A stretch of 64,000 nt of DNA from Galeopsis tetrahit. Taxonomy: Eukaryota; Streptophyta; Magnoliopsida; Lamiales; Lamiaceae. The first letter of the stretch is position 1; the number at the start of each line of letters is the position of its first letter. A model generated the notes under the pieces. It saw only the letters and a list, made by a program, of their open reading frames with translations. It searched no databases and was not told where the DNA came from. Below are positions 47,505 through 56,804 of this stretch, piece by piece. Where the stretch lies: positions 87,368,472 through 87,432,471 of the forward strand of contig OY776122.1 in assembly GCA_963675135.1 (NCBI GenBank), read 5' to 3'. A program made the position numbers and the translations under genes.

Positions 47505-49473
47505 TTAATTCATCCTCCTAATAAGCTCATTGATGAAATCTTCACGATTACCAGCATCACCTCCCTCGACATAGTGGTTCCTCTTCTTCTTCAATCCACC
47601 AAGTGGTGCGCTCAGTTGGAATGGCCACAAGAAGTTGTTTGCTTCCTTGAAATGGGGCCCAACAGTAAGGATTTCATGAATAAGATCTTCGATGCAGATT
47701 ATTCCATACTTGCCCAACACCTATAATCATCATAGCAAAGTGTAAACAGAAATATAAAATTATAACAATTGAACTCAAAATTCATAATATTGTCAGTAGT
47801 AAATTAACCTGCTCAATTATGGAATTGTCAGTTAAACCAATTCTCTGCTTGTTCACTTTTCCAAAGCCACGTTTGTAAATCAATTCTCGGACACTTTTAA
47901 GGTTGGGATACCTGAAAGACATCAAAGCAGTTATTAAAACACAATGATATACACACTCCAGAATCACTTTTTTTCAAATATGGTAGAATCAGCTTTCTTG
48001 AAGGAAAAAAAGTGATTTAAGGTTCAAGAACTAAGAAAGTAGACTATAGCTTACCCAAAAGTAACATATGGCTCAACTCTGTGAAGCATATTCATGGTGG
48101 CTTTGTTTACTTTCAAGAAGACACCATTAAATATCTACACAAGCATCAAATGGAAACCCATTAACCAAAATATAGGAGTAGCAAAGGATGCAAGCTTGTT
48201 GTTACAAAGATGGGGAAAGAAATTTTTGACTAAACTGAACGCTAAATATATATATATAAGAAATAATTCTATAAAAAAAAGAAAGCTATGACGTATAATA
48301 ATATAGAGAAGTATTACACTACTACATCTTTTTGTATCTGTAATAGTTGCATTTTATCTCAATCGAGGAGTAAAAACCATTTCTTATTGATGCCAGATCA
48401 AAATTTAACAGGAATATAGAAAAGGAAATGGTCAGACAGTTTACAAATTAGTCTACAAATTAGTCTTCAGCATATGTAATGGTTGCTTAGGTGAAAATAG
48501 TCTACAAATTAAGGGGCCAAGATCACATTCTCAAAAGCAATCATTAGAAAACAGTTAATCACATGAAAATGCAAGTTCAGTTAAGCAAGAGACCATGATA
48601 CATTTTCATATTCATGATAATTGTTGAGAACTTCATTTTCAAATGTCAATCGATATTTAATTGTTTATACATTCATTCACAATTAAGAAATCCATAGGCT
48701 TTAAAATAATTACATTTGGTGAACTGTTGAAGACTAATATATTGAAATAGCTTAAATAATACCCAAAACCAACAATAAAATGAAGCAAATGATTTTTTGG
48801 CATTGAGAAGATAACTCAAGTTACGAGGAACAAAGTAACAGATGAAATAACATACTGCAATATAGACAATGCAAGCCTGAAGTTTCTAAAAATTGGGAGA
48901 GAGCAATAAAAAGAAAGTGTAATGCCAAAATTCATTTACTGGTAAGTACCTGGCGCAATCTAAGAAGCTGCAGAATTTTCTTGGTGGTTGGGTGCATTGC
49001 GTTAATACTGAGGATCATAAACAAATAATGTAAATGGCAGTTTCATTTATATTAGACTCAATACTGAAAAAAAACAGGGGTGTAATGTCTTTACCCACGA
49101 ATTCTGATGATGAACACAAGCTTAGCTTCCGGGTTGACATAAAAGCCACCCTTCAACCTTGCTTCGCGCTTTAACTGAATCAATTCCCTCTCCTAAATAA
49201 CAAAATAATAAAATGTGAAAAGGGGACCAAAGGAAACGCAACAAATTTCAACTGAAGCAGTAAATTATTCTAAAAAACTAAATAGGTCAATCTTACTTGT
49301 GCTTCGTACTCCTTGGCATAGTCTCTTGCTTTTTTGCAGATCAACTTTCTGGTTTCAGTTTTCTTCTTTTTTGCTTCTTCGAGCTCTTTGGACTTTACTA
49401 GTGCCCACTCGTCAGCCCTCTTCTGCTTCTTCAAAACTGACTCAGGCACCATACCCTTATCAACCTCAGCCAT
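47505..49473 (-). CDS. RPL7: 60S ribosomal protein L7 (uL30)
   Basis: Structural protein of the cytosolic large ribosomal subunit. Six coding exons on minus (49297-49473, 49095-49192, 48950-49007, 48055-48134, 47809-47911, 47505-47720) join in frame to 243 residues, the usual plant size. It starts MAEVDKGMVPESVLKKQKR, with a Lys-rich N-terminal extension of the L30 N-terminal type. The uL30 core follows: YVNPEAKLVFIIRIRGINAM, LLRLRQIFNGVFLKVNKA, VEPYVTFGYPNLKSVRELIY, KQRIGLTDNSIIEQ. The end FINELIRRMN is typical. The ATG sits just inside a short intron; a leader exon probably ends at 49881. It is almost certainly one member of a small paralogue family. Confidence 0.95.
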
Positions 49474-49880
49474 TTCTATTTATGAGCAATCAAACACGAG
49501 ATAACAAAATCAGCCTCAGAATCTCTATTTTTTGAGCGATCAAACACGGGAAAAGAATGGATATTAGCCGTTTTTAGATGTGAGAAGTCGAACCCAAATA
49601 AATTCATAATGGCAAACGTAAGGTAAACTTATATCTCGAGCATGGACCAAAACTAAAGATGTAACAATCTTAATAAAAGAAAACGCTGATAATGCTATCA
49701 AGTGAAGAGAAAAAGAGGCCACGAATTCCGAGCATATTAATTGAAACAAACATGACATATTCCGATAATCGATTAACAGCATTTGTCACTACCAATGATA
49801 TTCAGTATAAGCAGAACAGGAGATCACCAATTCATGCTGAAATCCAGAAAGTAAGAACTAAATCAAGATCAGCAAATTAC

Positions 49881-50065
49881 CTGATTCAAGCGCAGTACAA
49901 TTGTACAAGCTGGGGGTCGGCTGCAGTGAGAGGGGAAGTGAAAAATAAACCCTAATCGATTTATATAACAAGAATTAACACACGGAGCAGTCGTGGATCT
50001 ACAGTGGGCTTTTATTTGCTAAGCCCATCACAGAAGAACCCAACCAAACTTTAACATAATGGGCC
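49881..50065 (-). promoter_or_regulatory. RPL7 leader exon and promoter motifs
   Basis: A donor-like site (GAATCAG then GTAATT on minus) at 49880-49881 marks the 3' end of a probable non-coding leader exon. AAACCCTAA (telo-box, 49947-49955) and TGGGCC/TGGGCT site II-type elements (50005-50010, 50022-50027 reversed, 50060-50065) lie within 190 bp. This combination is characteristic of plant ribosomal-protein promoters. The transcription start is not defined. Confidence 0.6.
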
Positions 50066-50112
50066 AATCTGTACATGAATGGCTTTTGACCCATTTAACT
50101 TGTTTATTCTTA

Positions 50113-51063
50113 CGGCGCGGCTAAAGGCACCCAAGGATCCTATGAGTACACCCACGCGATGAGGACACCCACGTTGAAAATACAAAAATACCCTTCTTCC
50201 TATTAAAACCCTAAATCCTCCCCCATTCTCAAAATTAGAAGAGTACACCCACCTTAACTACGCATTTCCTCCGCCTCCTCCACTCTCTTGAAGATGACGA
50301 CGCCGCCCACGCCGCTGCCGCCCGCGCCCACGCCGCCGCCTCCTTCCACGCGGCCGCTCGCACAGTGCCGCCGCCGCCCACGCCACCGCCTTTGCCTCGC
50401 TGCGCCGCGCACGCCTCCCTCTCCACTTCGCGGCCGCAGCCTCTCCCCCTTCGCGACCGCCCTTCCCCTCCCCTTCGCGGCCGCAGTCCCTTCCCCTCCC
50501 CTTCGCGGCCGTTCGCGGCCGCAACCCCTCCCACTCTCCTTCATCGCACCCAGCAACCCACGTCGTCGTCGTTCGAAGGTATGCTTTTTTTTTTTTTTTT
50601 ACAATTTTTACAGTTTTTCAAAAAATTAGGGTTTTGAAAATTTAGGAAAATTAGGGTTTTTAGTAGTTCGGGAATTATTTTCGAACATATCGAGTTTGTT
50701 TTGGAAAAAAATTCGAACAGGATGTTCGAATGTTTTTTTCGAACAAATCTAATTTGTTTTGAAATTTTTTTCGAACATATTGGGTTTGTTTTGGTAAAAT
50801 TTCCGAACATGTGAAGATTTTATTTTTATTTTTGAAATTTTGATTTTTTAGGATTTTTTATGTTTTGGTGTTGATGGTGGAATCCGGAATGATTCGTATG
50901 TGAAATGATGAATCGCGTGTGAATCGGAATAGATGGGTGTACTCATCCGGCGTTTTTTTTTTAAACTATAGGAGGGGTAAAAACGCTTTTCGCACCACCC
51001 AAGGACAAAAAAAAATCTCTGTGGGTGTACTCATAGGAAATCTGGGTGCCTTTAGCCGCGCCC
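50113..51063. mobile_element. Second GC-rich Mutator-like element, near the RPL7 promoter
   Basis: A 951-bp element with a perfect 9-bp duplication TTATTCTTA (50104-50112, 51064-51072). Terminal repeats start CGGCGCGGCTAAAGGCACCC and, reverse-complemented from the right, GGGCGCGGCTAAAGGCACCC. Both continue with TGAGTACACCCA. The interior at 50270-50575 is extremely GC-rich (CGGCCGC repeats), open in several frames (113 codons on plus, 100 on minus) but low-complexity Pro/Ala/Arg. The right part has CGAACA(A/T)TTTG-type repeats (50680-50810). It starts only about 50 bp beyond the last RPL7 site II motif. Confidence 0.87.
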
Positions 51064-51290
51064 TTATTCTTATTGGAGACTCGTTAGATTACTAATTAAA
51101 CGAGAACGTGTGCATATTAGGAAAACCAATTCAAGAAAAAATTGTGTATTATTATTTTAATGTAATATTTAAAAATCTTTGTCTATTAAAATTTAATATA
51201 ATTTTTATATATTTTAAAATATACATATATGTATTAAATTTACGTAAAATTGATACTCCATGACATTTGCAAACAGATAAAGATAAAGAT

Positions 51291-52974
51291 GTGTGAAGAG
51301 TAAATAGAAGGGATGGCTCGGTTCCTGGGCTGTAAGTCGGGCAATCTCCCAATGGCGTTCCTAGGGCTAAACATGGGGATAAATCATCACAGGATGTCTA
51401 CATGGGACGCTTTAATCCAGAAAATCAAAGGTAAATTGGGGAAATGGGAAGGACGTCACATCTCGATGGGTGGAAGAATTACTTTGGTCCAAGCGGTATT
51501 GACAGCGGTGCCAACCTACTACTTGTCGTTCTTCTTGATTTCGAAAGGAGTGTTGAAAAAGATTACCAAAATCCAGAGAGATTTTTTGTGGGGGGGAGTG
51601 TGAAACAAAAAAGAAAATCTCGTGGGTTAAATGGACAGAAATTTGTGAGGATAAAGAAAAAGGGGGGCTGGGAATTAGGGATTTATAATGCTTCAATAGG
51701 GCACTCATAGGTAAATGGATATGGAGATTTCTAAATTAGGGGGATAGTCTATGGGTAAAAGTGTTAAAATCTAAATATGGGGGGTTGGATGGGTTGAGGG
51801 GGAGAGGTCGTAGTCGAGGGAGGAGAGTAGGAGAGTCGGTGTGGTGGAAGGAATTGAATAGAATATTCACGGGGGAGCTGGGTTCGGGGAAGGCGTAAGA
51901 GCAGAAATTAAAAAATGTGTGGGGAATGGAGAAAAAACTATGTTTTGGCTAGAAAAATGGGTGGAGGGGGAGGAGTGTCTAAAGAATAAATTTAAAAGAT
52001 TGTTTAGGCGTAGTATGCAGCAGGAGGCCTCAATTGGGGAGATGGGCAGTTGGGGGAAGAATGGGTGGGAATGGGAGTGGAGATGGAAAAGAGGATTAAA
52101 CAACATGGAGTCTAATGAGCTTAATGTGTTACTTTCATGTGTGAGCAGGTACAAGCTAAGACAAAATGAAGACGACAGATGGTGCTGGGAATCGGCCCCT
52201 CATGGCCTGTACTCGGCAAAGGCAGCCTATAAAAAATTGAAGCAAGTTTCGGCTGGGACTAGCCAACCGGAAGAAAGTCACGAGGAGTATAAATTGCTAT
52301 GGGGATGTGTGGCACCATGGAAAATACAAGTGATGGCCTGGAACGCTCTAAAACATAGGCTGGCCACGACAGATAATCTCAATAGAAGGAGTATACATAT
52401 TCCAGATGCTGATTTAATTTTTAAATTATGTGGTGAAGAGGAAGAGACAAATAAGCACCTTCTAATGGAATGTAAATTCGTGAGCAGCATCTGAGAGGAG
52501 TGTCGTGGGTGGTGCAAGGTGAGTATGGCTTTACATAATGATTTATCAACTCATTTTCTGCAACATAGCTTGATATTTGGAAATGGAAAGGAGAATAGAA
52601 TGGTAGCAGCAGGTATGTGGGTTTCTGTTATTTGGGAAGTTTGGAAGTGTAGGAATAACAAAGTGTTCGCGAATACTGAAGTGGTGGTGAAAAGGGCAAT
52701 AGACAATATAAAGATTCAACTTTGGTCATGGCTGGAGGGACGGAAACTCATTAAACCAAACTCGTCCATCGCGGCATGGTGTGTGGATCCATATACGAGC
52801 TTACAACTGAACGTGTAAAAGGAGGGGGACACATCGACAAAGGAATGGGGTAATTACAGTGAACTTGATATCATATAGGAAAACCAACTCTTGTAAATAG
52901 TTATGTACACTATGGGTTGAGTGCCCCCTGTACTCGAGTGAAATATAATCTTTACCGTTTGCAAAAAAAAAAAA
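51291..52974 (+). mobile_element. 5'-truncated LINE with zf-RVT domain
   Basis: The insertion is bracketed by a 15-bp target duplication GATAAAGATAAAGAT (51276-51290, 52975-52989) and ends in a 12-A tail. It starts inside the reverse-transcriptase C-terminal region (MARFLGCKSG, FLGLNMGINHHRMSTWD, ISMGGRITLVQAVL). A frameshift or stop follows near 51601, then the zf-RVT region (WGCVAPWKIQVMAWNALKHR and KHLLMEC, to 52490). A TGA at 52492-52494 separates the C-terminal part (VSVIWEVWKCRNNKVF). It is a dead L1-type plant LINE. Confidence 0.88.
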
Positions 52975-53195
52975 GATAAAGATAAAGATAACAACAACGT
53001 TCTGATAAAAGAACAAGAGTAAAGGGGCCCCAATAAGAATTGCTTGGATCTTAATCACTCGTATGATGAACCATACATCCCGTCGCATCTGTATCTATAA
53101 TTTATAATTTGCACTCTATACCATATATAATCTAAAACAGAGTAAACCAGGGTCACTTTACATTAGAAATTGGAGAGATTAAAGGCACCTTACAT

Positions 53196-53813
53196 TAGCA
53201 CCTTGATCTCCACTCGAACGCTGCTTCTCGCCGCTTTGCACGAAGAACGCCTTTGAAACGCCGAATCGAAGGGGCTTAGCACCTTGATCTCCACTCGAAC
53301 GCTGCTTCTCGCTGCTTTGCACGAAGAACGCCTTTGAAGCTCCTCCCTCCACTCGAACGCTGCTTCTCGCCGCTTTGCACGAAGAACGCCTTTGAAGCTC
53401 CTTCGCTTGTTGAAGAACACTCTAAAATCTCTGCAGAGAATTTTAGAGCCTTGAATGCTTCTGCTTTCTTGATTCTAAAATGAATGAAATGAGGCATCTA
53501 TTTTATAGGTGTAGAACCTAGGGTTTCTTATGGGCCAGAGAGATATTTGTGCAAGTGGTTAGGGCTTAATTCAAAATTTGAATTACTTGATGGGCTAAGA
53601 ATATCATATTTGGGCTTGATTTGGTTTGTTGGACTTTAGAGGCCCATCTTCATTTATGGGACTTTAGAGGCCCGTCTTGATTTACCAGACTTTAGAGGGC
53701 TGTCTTGATTTACCGGACTTTAGAGGCCCGTCTTGATTTACCGGACTTTAAAGGCACGTCTTGATTTACTGGACTTTAGAGGTCCAAAGGAATTTAAAAT
53801 TTAGGTGTCTACA
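53196..53813 (-). repeat. Truncated and rearranged 3' LTR
   Basis: Bases 53276-53813 match 56268-56804 of the intact LTR. The next part, 53196-53275, repeats the CTTGATCTCCACTCGAACGC segment as a tandem duplication of about 77 bp. About 460 bp of outer LTR is missing. The TATA region reads CTATTTTATAG (53498-53508), one base longer than in the intact LTR. Confidence 0.82.
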
Positions 53814-53882
53814 AATGCCCCCTCGCATTTCGTTCACAAGAACGTTTGTCTTCGAAGTTGAAGAATTGCGAAATTATTTCAA

Positions 53883-54223
53883 CTTATGGAGCAACAAGCA
53901 ATTTAGGCTCGTGCGTTTATGGAGCAATAAGCAGTTCAGGCTCGTGCGTTCTTGGAGCAACAAGCAGTTTAGGCTCGTACGTTTATGGAGCAAAAAACAG
54001 TTTAGGCTCGTGCCTTTATGGAGCGATAAGCAGTTTAGGCTCATGCGTTTATGGAGCAATAAGCAGTTCAGGCTCGTGCGTTCTTGGAGCAACAAGCAGT
54101 TTAGGCTCGTACGTTTATGGAGCAAAAAACAGTTTAGGCTCGTGCCTTTATGGAGCGACAAGCAGTTTAGGCTCATGCGTTTATGGAGCAACAAGCAGTT
54201 TAAGCTCATGCGTTTATGGAGCA
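53883..54223. repeat. 33-bp tandem array inside the retrotransposon
   Basis: About ten units of 33 bp with core TTTATGGAGCAACAAGCAGT then TTAGGCTCGTGCG. A four-unit block of 132 bp (53916-54047) is duplicated directly at 54048-54179 with a single visible difference. Because 33 is divisible by three and units lack stops, several frames stay open (for example LWSNKQFRLVR repeats on plus), but these are not credible genes. Confidence 0.92.
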
Positions 54224-54235
54224 TACTTGTTTTCT

Positions 54236-55684
54236 TTACGCGTAGTAGCATTTAAAAAACATTCCGTTCATGGGACCAATGTATACGTCGTCTTCAGAAA
54301 TCAATTTGTAGGCGTCATTTGCGTAAACTTCCTTAACTTGATTGTCTTCAACTGTGACGTGATTCGCCGTTGTTTCAGTTTCTTCTAGCAAGATCTTCCC
54401 TTCTTTGGCTAGCCGCATAATTTTCTCTTTAAGTATAAAACAGTCTTGGGTTGGATGTCCTAACAATCGATGGTACTTACAATATTTGGGGTCGTCCTTT
54501 CGCCCAGCCTCATCGGGTCGTTTCATTTGTGGTAGTTCAATGAGATCATTCTTGATCAAGTCATCGAAAATTCCGGGGATGTCTGAGTCTAGAAATGGAT
54601 ATTCCTTTCGTTGCAACTCCTTCAAACTCGTTTTCCTTTGCCCCCACTCTTCAGATGACGGCTCTTCAAATCCACTTGTAGACATGCTCAACTCCATGTC
54701 ATGAGCCTTAGTAGCCAAATCCTCGAATGATCTTGGTCGAATTGTTTGAAGGATATATCGAAGAGCCCACTGCATTCCTTGGATGCACATCTCGATAGCT
54801 GAAGCTCCAGTCAATCTATCCTTGCAATTTAGACTTAGATTTCTCCATCGATTTATGTAATCGATCACCAGCTCTTCCTTTGATTGACGAGTGTTTGTCA
54901 ATTCAAGCATACTAACCGTTCTTTGAGTGCTGTAAAATCGATTGATAAATTCTTGCTCCATCTGCTCCCAACTGTCAATCGAGTTAGCTTCCAAATCGGT
55001 ATACCAATCGAATGCGTTGCCCTTTAAAGAGCGTACAAATTGCTTCACCAAATGATCTCCATACGTGCCGGCATTGTTGCAGGTCTCCACGAAGTGAGCA
55101 ATATGTTGCTTTGGATTACCCTTGCCATCGAACTGTTGCAACTTTGGAGGTTGATAACCAGCTGGCATCTTCAAACTGTTAATTCTCTTCGTGTAAGCCT
55201 TGACGTAGGTGAATGAAGACTTGGAATTTTCCTCGAACTTATCTTTGATTGCCCCAAGTATGATTTCTTTCAATCGGTCAACGGGCACCAAACCATCGGG
55301 AGAAACTTGTAACTCCTTAAGAGTTTGGTCAACTTCCATTGGCTGGCGTTCACCAGACGTCTCAGCATCATGCCCTTCTTCTTGCTTTCCTTTATCTGCA
55401 TTGCTCATCAGTTTAGCAATACGGGCATCTTGTTCATGGACGTGTTTTGTGAGTCCTTCTATAGCTCTAGTTAGGCTTGCCAGTTGCTCCTCAACAGTCG
55501 TAGTGTCTGTCGCCACTGCTGAGGTTGTGCTTGAATCTGATGAGCTCGCTGTGGAACGAGTAGGGGAACAGGCTGGGTTGTTCTCCTCGTTCGCAGTGTT
55601 GGGCGATGGACCCTCTGCAGTAGCCTCCTCTGAAGAAGACGATGACTCCGAGCTTCTTGACATACTCCTCGTGACTACGTTCAC
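54236..55684 (-). CDS. Retrotransposon Gag polyprotein
   Basis: A 482-residue intact frame. The N-terminus is Ser/Glu-rich and disordered (RSSESSSSSEEATAEG). A predicted coiled-coil stretch follows (LASLTRAIEGLTKHVHEQDA). The retrotransposon Gag capsid domain spans about residues 200-330: FVRSLKGNAFDWYTDLE, WEQMEQEFINRFYSTQR, IDYINRWRNLSLNCKD. Near the C-terminus a zinc-knuckle-like CKYHRLLGHPTQDC is present. This packages element RNA. The intact frame, with no pol downstream, marks a non-autonomous gag-coding element. Confidence 0.87.
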   Translation of the reverse strand: MNVVTRSMSRSSESSSSSEEATAEGPSPNTANEENNPACSPTRSTASSSDSSTTSAVATDTTTVEEQLASLTRAIEGLTKHVHEQDARIAKLMSNADKGKQEEGHDAETSGERQPMEVDQTLKELQVSPDGLVPVDRLKEIILGAIKDKFEENSKSSFTYVKAYTKRINSLKMPAGYQPPKLQQFDGKGNPKQHIAHFVETCNNAGTYGDHLVKQFVRSLKGNAFDWYTDLEANSIDSWEQMEQEFINRFYSTQRTVSMLELTNTRQSKEELVIDYINRWRNLSLNCKDRLTGASAIEMCIQGMQWALRYILQTIRPRSFEDLATKAHDMELSMSTSGFEEPSSEEWGQRKTSLKELQRKEYPFLDSDIPGIFDDLIKNDLIELPQMKRPDEAGRKDDPKYCKYHRLLGHPTQDCFILKEKIMRLAKEGKILLEETETTANHVTVEDNQVKEVYANDAYKLISEDDVYIGPMNGMFFKCYYA

Positions 55685-55809
55685 GTCCTCAAAGTCAAGA
55701 CCAGCTTATCCGGATGCAACACCTCTCTTGATCTTTATCTTGATTTGGTGTCATCGTCGTGACTTGATTTGCTTGAAGAGTAGAGATTGTCCCACTGGGC
55801 GTGCCAATT

Positions 55810-56804
55810 TGTAAACACAAATTCGTGAATTAAATATAAAAACGCGAAAATGGTAAACGATGTATTTAATTTCGGATTAAAACCGAGTAATTTTTGTGGG
55901 TTACAATCTCTAATTTTTCATATGATTCTCTCTTCTTGAACTTCTTGAATTTCTTGAGCACTTTTGGAACTTCTAGAGTTGGATCCGCAGCCGAATCCTA
56001 TCCGATCTTGTATTTGGGGCTTTATAACGTTAATCCAAAGGTTTAGCACCGTATTTTTTGATTAAACGTTGAATTTAGGGACTTGTGTGATGAACGTCGT
56101 TGAAGATCGTTCTTAAACTTGGGACTTTGTAACGTTAATCCAAGGGCTTGACGCCGTATTTTGGATTAAACGTTGATTTACGGGATCTTTCGGGACTTTT
56201 TCGGGACGAACGCCGTTGAAGATCCACGAAGCACCTCCTCCTTGAAGAAACGCCGAATCGAAGGGGCTTAGCACCTTGATCTCCACTCGAACGCTGCTTC
56301 TCGCCGCTTTGCACGAAGAACGCCTTTGAAGCTCCTCCATCCACTCGAACGCTGCTTCTCGCCGCTTTGCACGAAGAACGCCTTTGAAGCTCCTCCGCTT
56401 GTTGAAGAACACTCTAAAATCTCTGTAGATAATTTTAGAGTCTTGAATGCTTCTGCTTTCTTGATTCTGAAATGAATGAAATGAGGCATCTATTTATAGG
56501 TGTAGAACCTAGGGTTTCTTATGGGCCAGAGAGATATTTGTACAAGTGGTTAGGGCTTAATTCAAAATTTGAATTACTTGATGGGCTAAGAATATCATAT
56601 TTGGGCTTGATTTGGTTTGTTGGACTTTAGAGGCCCATCTTCATTTATGGGACTTTAGAGGCCCGTCTTGATTTACCAGACTTTAGAGGCCCGTCTTGAT
56701 TTACCGGACTTTAGAGACCCGTCTTGATTTACCGAACTTTAGAGGCACGTCTTGATTTACTGGACTTTAGAGGTCCAAAGAAATTTAAAATTTAGGTGTC
56801 TACA
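55810..56804 (-). repeat. Intact 5' LTR
   Basis: Runs TGTAAACAC to GTGTCTACA on plus. In transcription sense it starts TGTAGACACC. A CTATAAATAG TATA box (plus 56490-56499) is a plausible U3/R promoter. It contains internal duplications of the GCTTCTCGCCGCTTTGCACG block and of the GGACTTTAGAGGCCCGTCTT block (repeated about six times at 56628-56770). Confidence 0.88.

Larger units (their letters stand above)
53196..56804 (-). mobile_element. Gag-only LTR retrotransposon, Ty3/gypsy-like
   Basis: Oriented on minus. The 5' LTR is 55810-56804 (995 bp, TG...CA). Immediately inside is a primer-site-like TTGGCACGCCCAGTGGGAC (55789-55807, minus sense). A single gag gene follows (54236-55684), then a 33-bp satellite, then a purine-rich tract (GCGAGGGGGCATT, minus sense, 53814-53826), then a truncated 3' LTR (53196-53813). 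There is no protease, reverse transcriptase or integrase, so it depends on a partner element. The two LTRs differ at roughly fifteen positions over 537 bp by eye, suggesting fairly recent insertion. Because the 3' LTR outer part is lost, no target duplication can be checked. Confidence 0.85.

Noticed and set aside
50235..50637. Several overlapping ORFs of 88-113 codons in the second MULE
   Set aside because: All frames on both strands are open over the same GC-rich CGGCCGC block; products are Pro/Ala/Arg repeats without a domain.
53761..54388. ORFs of 164, 180 and 125 codons over the 33-bp array
   Set aside because: They exist only because the repeat unit is a multiple of three without stops; gag is the sole credible frame in this element.
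55209..55814. 201-codon plus-strand ORF opposite gag
   Set aside because: Antisense shadow of the Ser/Glu-rich gag N-terminus and primer-site region.
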